Shown here: positions 15,922 to 25,393 of the stretch, piece after piece
Numbering within the stretch: position 1 is the first letter of the stretch
How the letters are laid out: each line of letters opens with the position of its first letter
Virus record (IMG/VR): IMGVR_UViG_3300046750_000743
Coordinates: 41,416 to 105,415 of that record
Source of the DNA: a virus
Length of the DNA: 64,000 nucleotides
Strand: one strand, 5' to 3'
Notes under the pieces: model-generated
Told to the model about the DNA's origin: nothing
Seen by the model: the letters and a program-made list of their open reading frames with translations, nothing else
Databases searched by the model: none
Translations under genes and position numbers: made by a program

Positions 15922-17106
15922 ATGCCTAAGAAGAAGGTAGCGGAAACCAAGAAAAAGACACCTGACCTAACTGCAATACTCGGAGAAGCCGAGAAAGATC
16001 AAAAAGGTTCGGCTCTAGTAGAGCTTGACACTGAGAGTCTCACAAAATCAATCCCTCACATCTCAACAGGTAGCCTTGCAATCGACTACCTTATCGGAGG
16101 CAAAGAAAACACCAAAGGTGTGAGACCTTGTCCAGGTATCCCCAGAGGGAAGATTACAAACATCTATGGCCTTGCAGGGTCGGGTAAGACAACCATAGCT
16201 CTACAAACAGCCGCGACTGCTTGTGAAGAGGGAACTTGCGTGTACATCGACTTTGAGAACGAAGTTGAACCACGTTACGCTCAAGCATTGGGCGTACCTG
16301 TCACAGATAAGAGTCGGTTCATGTTGCTTCAGCCTGAGACTCTTGAGCAAGGCATGAAGCTCATGGTCAAGTTTGCTTCTGCTGGTGTTGACCTCATCGT
16401 GGTTGATAGCGTCGGTGCGGGCGTTCCTCTGAAGTTCTTTGCTGATCCTGGCGGGCAACAGCAGGTCGGCCTTCTCGCTCAAAAATGGAGTCAGTTCCTC
16501 CCGATCTTCAAGCAGAAGATTTCAGACAGCAAGACCGCTGTGATCGGCATATCACAGCTTCGTGAGAAGATGGGCGGTATGGGTGGTTTCGGGTCAGGGC
16601 CTACCCGTGACGCTCAAGGCGGTAATGCTTGGAAGTACTACTCATGTCTTCGCATGATGCTCCGAGTTATAGGCAAAGACAAGGGCAAGGATTGGGATGG
16701 AATGCAACAGAAGGTCGTTGAGACTGTGAAAGGTAATATTGCAAGGGCTAGTCTCGACAAGTGCAAGGTATCAGACTCAGTGCATCACCAGCAAGACTAC
16801 TATCTCACATCAGGTGTCGGTGTAGACAACGAGAGAACGATACTTGAATTGGCTATGAAGGCAAGCGTCGTTAAGAAAGCGGGTGCTTGGTACTCTTGGT
16901 CTGACCCCTCAAACGCTCAAGAGTACAAAGGTCAAGGTCTAGAGGGTTTCCGAAACCTCCTTCCCGAAGGCTGGCTCGCGACGATGTTCAATCAAGTAAA
17001 GCCCTATCTCTCAGACAAACGTGATGGTGGATCTGGAGGACTTGCCGAAGTTGAATCCGACGCAGGCGATCTTGATGACTTTGGTGGCATTCTCGGAGAT
17101 AGCTAA
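15922..17106 (+). CDS. recA: RecA-family recombinase
   Basis: Strand-exchange ATPase. Walker A GLAGSGKTT (83-91), DLIVVDSVGAGVP for Walker B, and a GISQLREKMGGMG loop typical of RecA L1 are visible, as is the RDAQGGNAWKYY segment in place of L2-GGxALKFY. At 394 aa it is longer than E. coli RecA (353 aa), with a lysine-rich N-terminal tail and an acidic C-terminal tail (DAGDLDDFGGILGD). A GGAGAAG RBS precedes the ATG. It would act in phage recombination and replication with the SbcD-like, RuvC-like and helicase proteins. Confidence 0.93.
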   Translation: MPKKKVAETKKKTPDLTAILGEAEKDQKGSALVELDTESLTKSIPHISTGSLAIDYLIGGKENTKGVRPCPGIPRGKITNIYGLAGSGKTTIALQTAATACEEGTCVYIDFENEVEPRYAQALGVPVTDKSRFMLLQPETLEQGMKLMVKFASAGVDLIVVDSVGAGVPLKFFADPGGQQQVGLLAQKWSQFLPIFKQKISDSKTAVIGISQLREKMGGMGGFGSGPTRDAQGGNAWKYYSCLRMMLRVIGKDKGKDWDGMQQKVVETVKGNIARASLDKCKVSDSVHHQQDYYLTSGVGVDNERTILELAMKASVVKKAGAWYSWSDPSNAQEYKGQGLEGFRNLLPEGWLATMFNQVKPYLSDKRDGGSGGLAEVESDAGDLDDFGGILGDS

Positions 17107-17133
17107 CCTGTATGGAGGTCTCCTCCTTCTAGG

Positions 17134-17139
17134 TATAAT
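17134..17139 (+). promoter_or_regulatory. -10 box of a sigma70-like promoter
   Basis: GGTATAATAAGG just after a GGAGG-tct-CCTCC inverted repeat (17114-17126) in the 53-bp recA to Rad50-like gap; no clear -35. Confidence 0.35.
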
Positions 17140-17159
17140 AAGGCAAAGGAGGAGTTTCT

Positions 17160-18296
17160 ATGAAAGTCCACATACAAAATTACCAATCTCTAAAAGATGT
17201 TGAGTTCGAGGTTAAAGGACTCACCGTCATCACGGGTCAGAACAACACAGGAAAATCCGCCTGTGCAAGAGCCTTATGTGGTGTGTTCTCCAATGCCAGA
17301 GGGCATTCTCATGTAAGGGTCGGGGAGAAGCATTCTACCGTAAAAGTCACCTTTGATGATAATGGTGTCGTAGAGTGGAAGAAGGGCAAAGGCATCAATT
17401 CTTACTCTGTCAACGGGACGCTCATAGACAAGGTGGGATCATCTGTGCCAGATGAGGTCAAGGAACTTGGAGTAGTGGGCGTAGACGTGTCGGGAAAAGA
17501 GGTCTGGCCACAAGTCTCGAAGCAATTCGAGCAAGTATTCCTTTTAGACCTCCCTCCAAATGTTCTCTCTTCCGCTCTTTCGGATGTGGACAAGATCCAG
17601 ACCCTAGAAAAAGCTTCTGGCTTAGCTCGCTCTGATATTAAATCCCTAAAGTCAAAGATAAAATTCAAGAGGGAAGATCTTGAATTTGAGAGGGGTGTGG
17701 TGAAAGGGTTTGATGGGTTAGGGGAGGCTTCAGATCTTATCCTTGAGATAGGTCAGATAGAATCTGATATCCAAGACAGACAGGCTGAGATAGAGTCTTT
17801 AGAGAAAGTGGAGCGGTATAGAAGCCAATGGCTCTCTGAGATACAAGAATTATCTAAATGCTCTCAAGTGTATATCCCTGAGCTAAACCTCGACGGCTTT
17901 CAAAGACTCGATTTCTTGATTGGTCAGTTGAAGAAGAGGAGTGACGTGTCTGTCAAGATCATGGTTATTGGCGTAGGTTTAGAGAGCTACCCTGAAATCC
18001 CGAGCGACCTGCCTAACGAAGATCACGAGAAATATCAAAAAGTTCTCGACCACATGAGGGGGCTGAGAGCCTCTGTCTCTTTGCTAGAACCCCTTGAGCA
18101 GGTTGAGATACCCTCTCTCTCTGTCCCTGAAGACACGCTCCTCTCAGAAGCAGAAGAGAGGAGAGCACTAAACTCTGAAGTAGAGGCTATGGTTGAAGGA
18201 ATCTTTGAGATCACAAAAGAGGTTGAAGACTTAAAGTCTAACCTCACGGGAACTTGCCCTCTTTGCGACTCAGACCTTCTCAAACACTCTCATTAG
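17160..18296 (+). CDS. Half-length Rad50/SbcC-like ATPase ending at the zinc hook
   Basis: The N-terminal half of an SMC-like ATPase: IQNYQSLKDVEFEVKGLTVI, Walker A GQNNTGKS, a Q-loop region, and ~200 coiled-coil residues. It ends with a zinc-hook motif (GTCPLCDSDLLKHSH) and stops there. Full Rad50/SbcC continues with a second coiled coil, signature motif and Walker B; none of this follows here and none was seen elsewhere in the window. The 3' end instead overlaps the convergent helicase gene by 17 bp. AAAGGAGGAG precedes the ATG. It may work as a hook-dimerised protein, pair with a separate C-terminal subunit, or be truncated. Confidence 0.75.
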   Translation: MKVHIQNYQSLKDVEFEVKGLTVITGQNNTGKSACARALCGVFSNARGHSHVRVGEKHSTVKVTFDDNGVVEWKKGKGINSYSVNGTLIDKVGSSVPDEVKELGVVGVDVSGKEVWPQVSKQFEQVFLLDLPPNVLSSALSDVDKIQTLEKASGLARSDIKSLKSKIKFKREDLEFERGVVKGFDGLGEASDLILEIGQIESDIQDRQAEIESLEKVERYRSQWLSEIQELSKCSQVYIPELNLDGFQRLDFLIGQLKKRSDVSVKIMVIGVGLESYPEIPSDLPNEDHEKYQKVLDHMRGLRASVSLLEPLEQVEIPSLSVPEDTLLSEAEERRALNSEVEAMVEGIFEITKEVEDLKSNLTGTCPLCDSDLLKHSH

Positions 18297-21200
18297 AAGA
18301 TAGCCACTTAATCATACTGTCAACAGAACTCTCTTTCGTGAGTGTAGGCTTAGACTCCTTAGATTGAGCCATGAACTCTTCTTTCGAGAGCACACATGCC
18401 TTTTTGACGAAAGAAGAGGGGTAGTCTCCGCAAAGGATATGTACCTTCTCTTGAGCTCTAGTCAAAGCAAGGTAAGCAAGTGTCTCTTCTTCCCTTATAT
18501 CTTCTCCCATTCTAGGGAAGTACGTGGGGCTCATTGCCACATAGAGATCTCTACACTCTCTGCCTTTCCAATCCTTACACAAGCGGATAAGAACCCTGTC
18601 TTTATTCTTGTCTTTAGAATACATCTTAGACACTTTCTGCAAGCTCTCGATCTTCCTAAAGCTCTTCTCAAGGTCAAAGTCACAATACTCGAAGATCCTA
18701 TAAATGACATCAAAACCAGACTGTGAGAATTCTGCTTTATTATAGGCACTAACAGTACCTCCTCCTATTTCCTCCTTAAGCATAAAGAGTTCAGTGGGGG
18801 TTAAGAAGCTAACTCTCAACTCCATTAGGGTCTTACCTTCTGATGCCTTAAGAGACTTTGTTACAAAGTTCAACAAAGAGAGGGTATCCCCCTCGAAGTC
18901 TAGGACGCTCTTGATCATAGAAACATACTCTGTTTCCTTGTCACTCAGAACCCCCTCATCTAATTCTTGAACTAGGAGCCAAGATAGAAGACTCTCACCT
19001 CCCGCCTCTCGGGTTAGCTTATTGTTAAAGTCTCCGCCTAGATCCAACTGCAAGTACTTGTGTAAGTTAAGTATCGACTCTTGAACGTGAGTTGGGTTGG
19101 GAGATCTGAGTCCTATTGCAGAGAGTACGGCCTTAATTGGAGTCTCATCTAGGAAGTCTCTGTTAGCGTAATATGGGACATTCTCAAGCATGAGTTCAAC
19201 CGCGTATGCGACCATCTCTTTGCTAGACCTGACCGCAATTCCAAACTTGTGGTTCTCTCCACCTTCGTGATCCCACCCTTCAACCTCAACCAGCTCCTTG
19301 ACTTCCTTTGCTAGGAAGTCTGCACCAGGGCTTCTAAGGTCTTTGTGGATCGAATAACTGATTTCACCGCCTTCTTTCATCGGGTTGGGGCGACAAGCGG
19401 ATTCCTCTTCGGAGATAATCTTGTTCGCGGCCTCTATGATATTTGACCGAGACCTCATGTTCGTTGACAAAACCTTGTTCTTAGATGCGTTCCTAGATGC
19501 GTTCTTAGTCCTCTGGTTACGGTCACCTATCGTAAAGAAGTTAGAAGAGGTCATTTGCTTTGGTTCAAGAGTCTTAGTGTCCACTGAACCTGAAATGAGA
19601 CGGAACATCATCTTATCCGCCCCGCTCAAATCTTGAGCCTCATCTATGAGGATGTGGGTGTACTTACTATTCATCTCTTTTAGAAGAGCTGGCCTGTCTA
19701 CTAGAGCACGACAAGCCAAGATAGAGAAGTCTTCTTGGTCAATCGCACCTTGTTTCTCTTTCGCATACTCATATGCACCATAAACCGCGACCTTCATATC
19801 ATAATCTACCATGTCTTTGAGCGAGGTGAGATCGAGAGGTGCTGACTTTTTCCTCTTCTCCCAGAGAGAAGACGCAGAGACCATCTTCTTCTTGTTCTCT
19901 TTTATGAATATAGTAAATTGACTCAGGTTTGCCTCATGGGTGTTATGGAGAGGGTCCATACCCAAGTTAAACCATTGGTTGCTCACCTTAATAGGCTTAG
20001 GTTTGGCACTCTCTGAAGCAAACCTTTGAAATCCCTCATATGGAGAAGATTGACTTAGGTCTTCTTTACCGCCAGAGCTTTTTATATGCTGGTTTATAGA
20101 AGACCTAAAGTCCTTATCTAGCCACACCTCACTAGATCTAGGGGCAAGCTTGATTTTCCCTTTAGAGTATGTCGAAATAGCGGGGGCTACTAGCGAGAGC
20201 AGTTCTTTAGAATTTTCTTTAACCGCCTTCCTAGCAATTGTAGACACCACCCTAATCAGTAGAGGTGTTAGTCTAGGGTCTTCACTACTTTCGGGGTCGA
20301 GTTCAACACCCTTTAGAAGAGGTTGATTGGGTGAGTCTTTGGAACCGTCACCTTGAATGACGAGATCTACAGCCAGCTTTACCCACTCCTCCAATGTTTC
20401 ATCTTTAATGATCTCTTTATCTGCAATGATCCCTAAATCCTTAACAATACTGAAGGCGACTGCTTCGGTTGAGACTCCTACGAATCTGCCCATGCTTTCT
20501 TCCCCGCCATACTTAACAATCCTCTGTCTCAAATTGTCGGCTGTGTCTTTGCTCGTAGAGACAACAATCATGTTCTCAGGGGAGACATCGAGTTCTTTAA
20601 CCGTATAGGCAACCTTGCTCGCTACGACCTTGGTTTTACCTACCCCTGCACCTGCTTGCACAGAAGTCTCTCCTTTAGAGAGGATGATATCTTCTTGGGT
20701 GGGAGTCAGTTTTTGCTCTTGACCTACTTTGGTCTTATGCTCTTCAGGGCTGTTAATAATACTGCTCGCGACCGCGATGGCTGGAGACTCACTCGATATC
20801 TCTTCAGAAGTCTTCTGGAGAGACTTCATCTTTTTCTCTCTCAAAGATATAAGTACAGCTCTCTCTTGGTCGGTGATGGTATCTGAGTTAATCTTGAGAT
20901 TCAGGCTTCTGATCTCTTCAGATATAACTTGAACCTCTTTAAGTTCATTGAGGTGTATCTCTACCTGAGATACCTCTTCTAACTGAAGAGAGGCTTTCTT
21001 AATCCAGCGGTTAGGTAACTTTAGCCTAGAAGGGGGTGCTGTCAAGAGCATAGATAAGGATACTTGTTCGTCATAGCAAGCATAAACACAAGTGCTGAGT
21101 ATATCCCTGCTCTTCCTATCTGATATTTCTCGGATCAAGTTGCTTCTGCTCTTGTAAAATACACAAACGTCATAGAAGATGGAACCTAATGCTAAGACTT

Positions 21201-21453
21201 GATCTGGGTTCGTCACTGCCCCTTTAAGAGCTCTCGATAGCTTATTAGGGAGAGTGTTAAATGCGGGGTATCCTCTTTCAGCTAAGGGGGATAAAAAATC
21301 TCTGATTACCCCGTTCCTGAGTTCCACATATCTCTTAAGAGTAGAAGCTCCAGCAAGAAAGGTCTTTTCAGACCCTCCTTTATTGTGGAATCCATATAGA
21401 GCTAGGTAGAATTTAAAAACCTCTAATTGGGTTCTGGTTTCTGAATTGGTCAT
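18280..21453 (-). CDS. UvrD/PcrA-like superfamily 1 helicase
   Basis: SF1A helicase motifs in order: Q-motif-like LTPTQEDIIL, Walker A GAGVGKT, Walker B HILIDEAQDLS, motif III-like IGDRNQRT, then TNMRSRSNIIEAA and a terminal LALTRAQEKVHIL. The protein is 1057 aa, much longer than the ~720 aa of UvrD, because of a ~255-aa N-terminal extension of unknown fold and a large insert before Walker B. It would unwind DNA in 3'-5' direction during repair or replication restart. ATG 21453 has GGAGAAGA upstream. Confidence 0.87.
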   Translation of the reverse strand: MTNSETRTQLEVFKFYLALYGFHNKGGSEKTFLAGASTLKRYVELRNGVIRDFLSPLAERGYPAFNTLPNKLSRALKGAVTNPDQVLALGSIFYDVCVFYKSRSNLIREISDRKSRDILSTCVYACYDEQVSLSMLLTAPPSRLKLPNRWIKKASLQLEEVSQVEIHLNELKEVQVISEEIRSLNLKINSDTITDQERAVLISLREKKMKSLQKTSEEISSESPAIAVASSIINSPEEHKTKVGQEQKLTPTQEDIILSKGETSVQAGAGVGKTKVVASKVAYTVKELDVSPENMIVVSTSKDTADNLRQRIVKYGGEESMGRFVGVSTEAVAFSIVKDLGIIADKEIIKDETLEEWVKLAVDLVIQGDGSKDSPNQPLLKGVELDPESSEDPRLTPLLIRVVSTIARKAVKENSKELLSLVAPAISTYSKGKIKLAPRSSEVWLDKDFRSSINQHIKSSGGKEDLSQSSPYEGFQRFASESAKPKPIKVSNQWFNLGMDPLHNTHEANLSQFTIFIKENKKKMVSASSLWEKRKKSAPLDLTSLKDMVDYDMKVAVYGAYEYAKEKQGAIDQEDFSILACRALVDRPALLKEMNSKYTHILIDEAQDLSGADKMMFRLISGSVDTKTLEPKQMTSSNFFTIGDRNQRTKNASRNASKNKVLSTNMRSRSNIIEAANKIISEEESACRPNPMKEGGEISYSIHKDLRSPGADFLAKEVKELVEVEGWDHEGGENHKFGIAVRSSKEMVAYAVELMLENVPYYANRDFLDETPIKAVLSAIGLRSPNPTHVQESILNLHKYLQLDLGGDFNNKLTREAGGESLLSWLLVQELDEGVLSDKETEYVSMIKSVLDFEGDTLSLLNFVTKSLKASEGKTLMELRVSFLTPTELFMLKEEIGGGTVSAYNKAEFSQSGFDVIYRIFEYCDFDLEKSFRKIESLQKVSKMYSKDKNKDRVLIRLCKDWKGRECRDLYVAMSPTYFPRMGEDIREEETLAYLALTRAQEKVHILCGDYPSSFVKKACVLSKEEFMAQSKESKPTLTKESSVDSMIKWLSSNESV

Positions 21454-21507
21454 TCTCTTCTCCGTTCCTTAAACTTAACCTCTGCCGATGATAGAAAGAC
21501 TAATAAG

Positions 21508-22329
21508 ATGATTGTCATTGTATCTCCAAATGCAAAAAGTGCGGCTCTCTCCGTTGACCTTAAACACCCTCCCGTGTTGACAGTCAAGGCTCAATACGGG
21601 TCTTACACCTGCAAGGGCACCCAATACACTTCTCCGACAGAGAATAAGCCCTCTCCCTGCTTAGATAAGGACATCCCTTCCGTTGGAAGTAACGATGTCG
21701 TCTTAGTCAAGTCTCTAGACCTCGAAACATTGGGAGGTCTATTAAGGGCGAGTGGCGATTTCCCTCAAGAAGATGCCTTTTGGCAAGAAGTCTCTAAAGT
21801 TAAAGCGGGTCAGACTTCAAGCGACGAAGAGGTTCATGAGAAGATCCAAGGAATCTTACAGTGGCTTGAAGAGAATGACCCCATCTCTGAAGATGATGTT
21901 GACTTTATAGATGTCACGGATTTTTGTCGGTTGGCCTTTGCCTTTATTCGAGAAGCTGTTCTCGATGGGTTTATTGCAAAGAGAATGGGGAAAGCGAGGA
22001 TCTACCTTCGGGAGAAGTTAGATCAGGCCACTTTTTACAAAGAGTACTCGACAGGGCTTCTCTGTCGAAAGACAGAAGGGCATTTCGTGAATGACCTCTT
22101 TAGGGAATCGAGAGTCATTTGTGCCTATAACTCAAAAGATCGCACCATTACTGTGTCTTCTAGGGAGAAGATTAAAGGCTTTTCCTGTAGGGATGTCTGT
22201 ACCTCTTTTTGGGGCGGTGATGTTTGGGGTGATGCCCTCTTAGCTGGAAGCCCCAACTACAGAGCTCTGGGGGAAGGTGAATACTTGAAAATTGTAATGA
22301 GAATTGTGGAGCTTCTCTCCAAGGTTTAA
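21508..22329 (+). CDS. Hypothetical protein (273 aa)
   Basis: No family is recognised with confidence. The N-terminus (IVIVSPNAKSAALSVDL) looks like a first beta strand, the middle is helical and acidic, and the last ~80 residues (VICAYNSKDRTITVSSRE, then CTSFWGGDVWGDALLAG) distantly resemble the DHHA1 end of DHH phosphoesterases, but the DHH motifs are absent. It diverges from the helicase gene by 54 bp. Confidence 0.45.
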   Translation: MIVIVSPNAKSAALSVDLKHPPVLTVKAQYGSYTCKGTQYTSPTENKPSPCLDKDIPSVGSNDVVLVKSLDLETLGGLLRASGDFPQEDAFWQEVSKVKAGQTSSDEEVHEKIQGILQWLEENDPISEDDVDFIDVTDFCRLAFAFIREAVLDGFIAKRMGKARIYLREKLDQATFYKEYSTGLLCRKTEGHFVNDLFRESRVICAYNSKDRTITVSSREKIKGFSCRDVCTSFWGGDVWGDALLAGSPNYRALGEGEYLKIVMRIVELLSKV

Positions 22330-22377
22330 TAAATGTTCTATCTTGCCCCCCTTGAGCATATCACAGGGAGACAGAAC

Positions 22378-22740
22378 ATGAGAAAAACCTCCGCACCTCT
22401 AAAAGACATATTAGACAATCTTGACCCAGATGTCATAGAGAAGGGCAAAGTCGTCAAGGGTATTGTTCAACAATTTAAGAGTAAGCTTGAAGACGAACCT
22501 AAGAAATACAAGGTAGCCGACTACAATGTTACTGTAGAGGCCAACGGGGATGACCTGAGAGTCTCTTGCACCTGTAAATATTGGGTGTATCAAGGACCAG
22601 AATACCACGCAAAAGAAAAAGACTACTTGTATGGTACAACTAAAGGTACGGAGACCAGGCCAGAAAAGAAAGACCCCAATGGGACACATAAGATCTGCAA
22701 GCACATCTATGCTGTCTTAGAGAAATACTTCGGAGCTTAA
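22378..22740 (+). CDS. SWIM-type zinc-finger protein
   Basis: Of 120 residues, a CxC (SCTCKYW) and a distant CxH (KICKHIYAVLEK) form the CxCx(n)CxH layout of SWIM zinc fingers, which bind DNA or protein. I chose ATG 22378 because GGGAGACAGAAC precedes it; an ATG at 22333 would add 15 residues with no RBS. It begins a run of plus-strand virion-type genes. A second SWIM-like protein is encoded at 62889-63191. Confidence 0.65.
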   Translation: MRKTSAPLKDILDNLDPDVIEKGKVVKGIVQQFKSKLEDEPKKYKVADYNVTVEANGDDLRVSCTCKYWVYQGPEYHAKEKDYLYGTTKGTETRPEKKDPNGTHKICKHIYAVLEKYFGA

Positions 22741-22743
22741 ACT

Positions 22744-23130
22744 ATGCCTTTTTACTTATATCGTTGCAGTAGTTGCGGACACGATTACCAACTGAGAGTC
22801 TCTATGAGAGATCACGATAAAGAGCAACCTTGCACTGAGTGCGAGACACCTAATAAAAAAGTGTTTCAACCCACCCGTAACTTCATACTTAAAGGCGACG
22901 GCTGGGCTGGCAAAAACAATCGTATCAAGAACCAGATGCGTAAGAAGAATGAACGCCTTGAGTCTCGGACAGCAGAGATGAAGCGAGATCAGCCCAATGT
23001 CACATTAGCTCCAAACGTAGACGGAGAGAAAGTAGACTCTTGGTCAGAGGCTCAGAGGTTAGCTAAATCCAAGGGGAAGAACACATCTTCATATGAAACC
23101 CTCATAGCTAAAGAGAAAGCGAGTAAGTGA
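22744..23130 (+). CDS. FmdB-like zinc-ribbon protein
   Basis: Residues 1-45 match the FmdB-type zinc ribbon: MPFYLYRCSSCGHDY (C8, C11), then QPCTEC. The segment FILKGDGWAGKNNRIKNQM is typical of phage members. The C-terminal half is lysine-rich and helical. The role in phages is unknown, although such ribbons often lie among structural genes. A related zinc-ribbon protein is encoded next to the tail sheath (56587-57006). Its stop overlaps the next start (TGATG). Confidence 0.7.
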   Translation: MPFYLYRCSSCGHDYQLRVSMRDHDKEQPCTECETPNKKVFQPTRNFILKGDGWAGKNNRIKNQMRKKNERLESRTAEMKRDQPNVTLAPNVDGEKVDSWSEAQRLAKSKGKNTSSYETLIAKEKASK

Positions 23131-23849
23131 TGTCTAGAGGAAGATTAATACCTAGTCTTAACTATAGAGCCAAGAACATGACCGACATGAGTTTTCCTAA
23201 CCGAAACCTCAGAGGCCTTGAACTTATCGAGATACATGGAGCCTCAAATATAGACGACGCTTTTACAAACCCTGTTAAGATGTTCGAGATGAGATACGAC
23301 TCCACCTTCAAGAGTCCTTCTATCCTCAAATCTAAGGTTGGGGTCGATGATTCAAACCGAGATCAGACTCGATTCATGTTCACCCTTGACGACTATGCGA
23401 CCGCACCGCCACTCGTAGGTGCTCGCATCCCGACTAACGGCGAGGTTTGCTACCTTAGAGCGAGAGGTAAAATCCGATCTACGGGTGCTTTCACCGACTT
23501 CGGCCCTGTTGTCGCTCTAGTTCCCTACGACTTCTTTGGCGTCATAAGCCCTGTCTTCACAGCAACCGCAACAGCCCCAGACCTTGGAGGGGGTCTCCCA
23601 GACTCCTTAGACGCGGGGGGTTTAAATATACACCTTCCTAATTTTAGTCAGTCTATTGATATTCAGAACCTATCTGATGTAGCGGGCGAAGATCTATACT
23701 TCTCTTGCTCTCCTGGTATGTCACCTACGATTATAAAGCCAGGTCACGAATTCTCTTTGACCTCAAGCTCTGTAGGTGAGTTTTTCTTTGGTGGGAAGTC
23801 TTCAACTCCTCAATTCACGATGAGGTGCTCTGTCGTAAACTTAGGGTAA
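23130..23849 (+). CDS. Putative virion structural protein
   Basis: 239 aa starting at ATG 23130, coupled by TGATG to the zinc-ribbon gene. It is beta-rich with many Gly, Ser, Thr and Phe residues and ends in a strand-rich segment that looks like a surface-exposed jelly-roll or Ig-type domain. No family is recognised. Position before the triplicated structural proteins supports a capsid or tail accessory role. Confidence 0.5.
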   Translation: MSRGRLIPSLNYRAKNMTDMSFPNRNLRGLELIEIHGASNIDDAFTNPVKMFEMRYDSTFKSPSILKSKVGVDDSNRDQTRFMFTLDDYATAPPLVGARIPTNGEVCYLRARGKIRSTGAFTDFGPVVALVPYDFFGVISPVFTATATAPDLGGGLPDSLDAGGLNIHLPNFSQSIDIQNLSDVAGEDLYFSCSPGMSPTIIKPGHEFSLTSSSVGEFFFGGKSSTPQFTMRCSVVNLG

Positions 23850-23850
23850 T

Positions 23851-23864
23851 AGTTGTTTTATATT
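23851..23864 (+). promoter_or_regulatory. Candidate late promoter element
   Basis: AGTTGTTTTATATT, 37 nt before the ATG at 23902, in the only real gap of this operon. A TAGTAA/TTACTA inverted repeat flanks the RBS and abuts the start codon. Confidence 0.5.
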
Positions 23865-23901
23865 TCGGCGTAGTAAAAGCATAACCACAAAGGAGATTAC
23901 T

Positions 23902-24657
23902 ATGCCATATATCATTGCAAGACGACCTGAAATCCAAAACGGATCAGTTCAGATCACAGACTTGTTCCCCAACGAGTCTCAAAGAAACCTCGTCAACGAT
24001 CCGCGAGGGCAAGGCCCTTTCTATGTCCGAACTGCAAATGTCGGTTCAACAGGCGTCGGTCGCCCTGTGCTGAAAGTCAACGCAGATACTTCAATCGAGT
24101 TTCTCAGAAGAAGTAACGGCCTCATAGCATATCTTATAGCTCACATAGAGGCTGACCCTGCGGCAGATGTTAACGGTGCGGGTACAGGCCCTGCTCTGAG
24201 CTTAGTTCAAGCTGAACAAGCGGCTACGAACATCGTCGCTAGAGTCCGAGCTGGATCTACCCTCCAGACTGCAGACATCAACACAATTCTTTCAGGTGCG
24301 GATGTTGTTAACGCACCTACTGACCTCGATGGGGTTAGCGTCGCTAACTCGAACAGCACAGGGTCGTTGGTAGAAGTACTAGCGATCTTAGCGGGTGAAG
24401 ATTACATCGTGAACGCAGGAGTTCCCATTCAGGATGCAGACGGGGTTAAAGAGCTTGTACTCTCGCCTGGCACACTCGGCTCTACAATGAGAACACTTGT
24501 GCCGAGAGACTCTTCTTGGAAGATCTCATTCTCTGAGGGTTCACTCTCGGGCTTAACTTCTGTTAGAGACGGCGTCTACGGCGACCTTTTCGCAGGAGTT
24601 CGCTCTACCTCGCCTCTTCTTACCGTCTATAACGATGACGGTACTCTCTACAGCTAA
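23902..24657 (+). CDS. Tandem structural paralogue 1
   Basis: First of three adjacent paralogues. Shared blocks are VQITDLFPNESQ near residue 17, a helix-forming VQAEQAATNIVARVRAGSTL followed by ADINTIL, VLAILAGEDYIV, and an end like LLTVYNDDGTLY. The pattern suggests a repeated surface domain used in the virion, for example decoration, whisker or fibre-anchoring proteins. AAAGGAGATTAC precedes the ATG. Well-biased codons and the late element fit abundant late expression. Confidence 0.6.
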   Translation: MPYIIARRPEIQNGSVQITDLFPNESQRNLVNDPRGQGPFYVRTANVGSTGVGRPVLKVNADTSIEFLRRSNGLIAYLIAHIEADPAADVNGAGTGPALSLVQAEQAATNIVARVRAGSTLQTADINTILSGADVVNAPTDLDGVSVANSNSTGSLVEVLAILAGEDYIVNAGVPIQDADGVKELVLSPGTLGSTMRTLVPRDSSWKISFSEGSLSGLTSVRDGVYGDLFAGVRSTSPLLTVYNDDGTLYS

Positions 24658-24670
24658 TAGGAGATTAGAT

Positions 24671-25381
24671 ATGCCATTTCTTGCAACCCCAAGAGTAACT
24701 AACTCAACTGACGGACGTGTTTCAGTACAGATCACTGATCTCTACCCGCATAAGACACAGTCGAATGCTACTATCAGCCCTAACTTCAAAGGGCCCGTTT
24801 ATCTCTATGGCCATACAAGGGACATTAGTCAGGACGTTGCCCTCGATGTCAACTTCGCTACGACTACTGACCTCACGGGTCTCGCGGTCTATCTTCTCAC
24901 TACTGTAGAGAATACTGCGGCGGCGGGCATCGCCCTTACTAGTGATCAAGCAAACGACATCGCAGATGCTCTCATCTTGAGAATGCGTTCTGCTCAAAGT
25001 CTTACTATCGCAGACATCAATGCTGTTATCGTTGAAAACACCGCCGTGGGTAATGACCTTGACGGCATTCTGGGTAACTCTACAGGCACAGTGCTTGAGG
25101 TTCTTCAGATTATTTCGGGCTACAAAGTCTTCAGTATCCCAGCGGGTCAGGACGTGCAAGATGCAGGTGCCTTCGTGCCTCTCGCGGGTCTAGATCAAGC
25201 GGGATCTCTCACGAACCCTGCCGACTATGCTAGTCTTTGGAGTGACTTCAACAACCACCCCTCTTTCTGGATCTCTGCAAAGAGAGGTCAGCTTCGCAAA
25301 GCTCAGGAGAGGGTAGACGCTAGCGGTAACCCTGCACCTTACGTTGTCATCTATGGTGATGACGGCTCACTCTACATCTAA
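24671..25381 (+). CDS. Tandem structural paralogue 2
   Basis: 236 aa. ATG 24671 is preferred over 24635, which overlaps the previous gene; GGAGATTAGAT precedes it. Conserved blocks with its neighbours: VQITDLYPHKTQ, DQANDIADALILRMRSAQSL followed by IADINAVI, VLQIISGYKVF and YVVIYGDDGSLY. Divergence from copy 1 is large, so the duplication is old and the copies may form hetero-oligomers. Confidence 0.6.
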   Translation: MPFLATPRVTNSTDGRVSVQITDLYPHKTQSNATISPNFKGPVYLYGHTRDISQDVALDVNFATTTDLTGLAVYLLTTVENTAAAGIALTSDQANDIADALILRMRSAQSLTIADINAVIVENTAVGNDLDGILGNSTGTVLEVLQIISGYKVFSIPAGQDVQDAGAFVPLAGLDQAGSLTNPADYASLWSDFNNHPSFWISAKRGQLRKAQERVDASGNPAPYVVIYGDDGSLYI

Positions 25382-25393
25382 GGAGAAAAGTAA

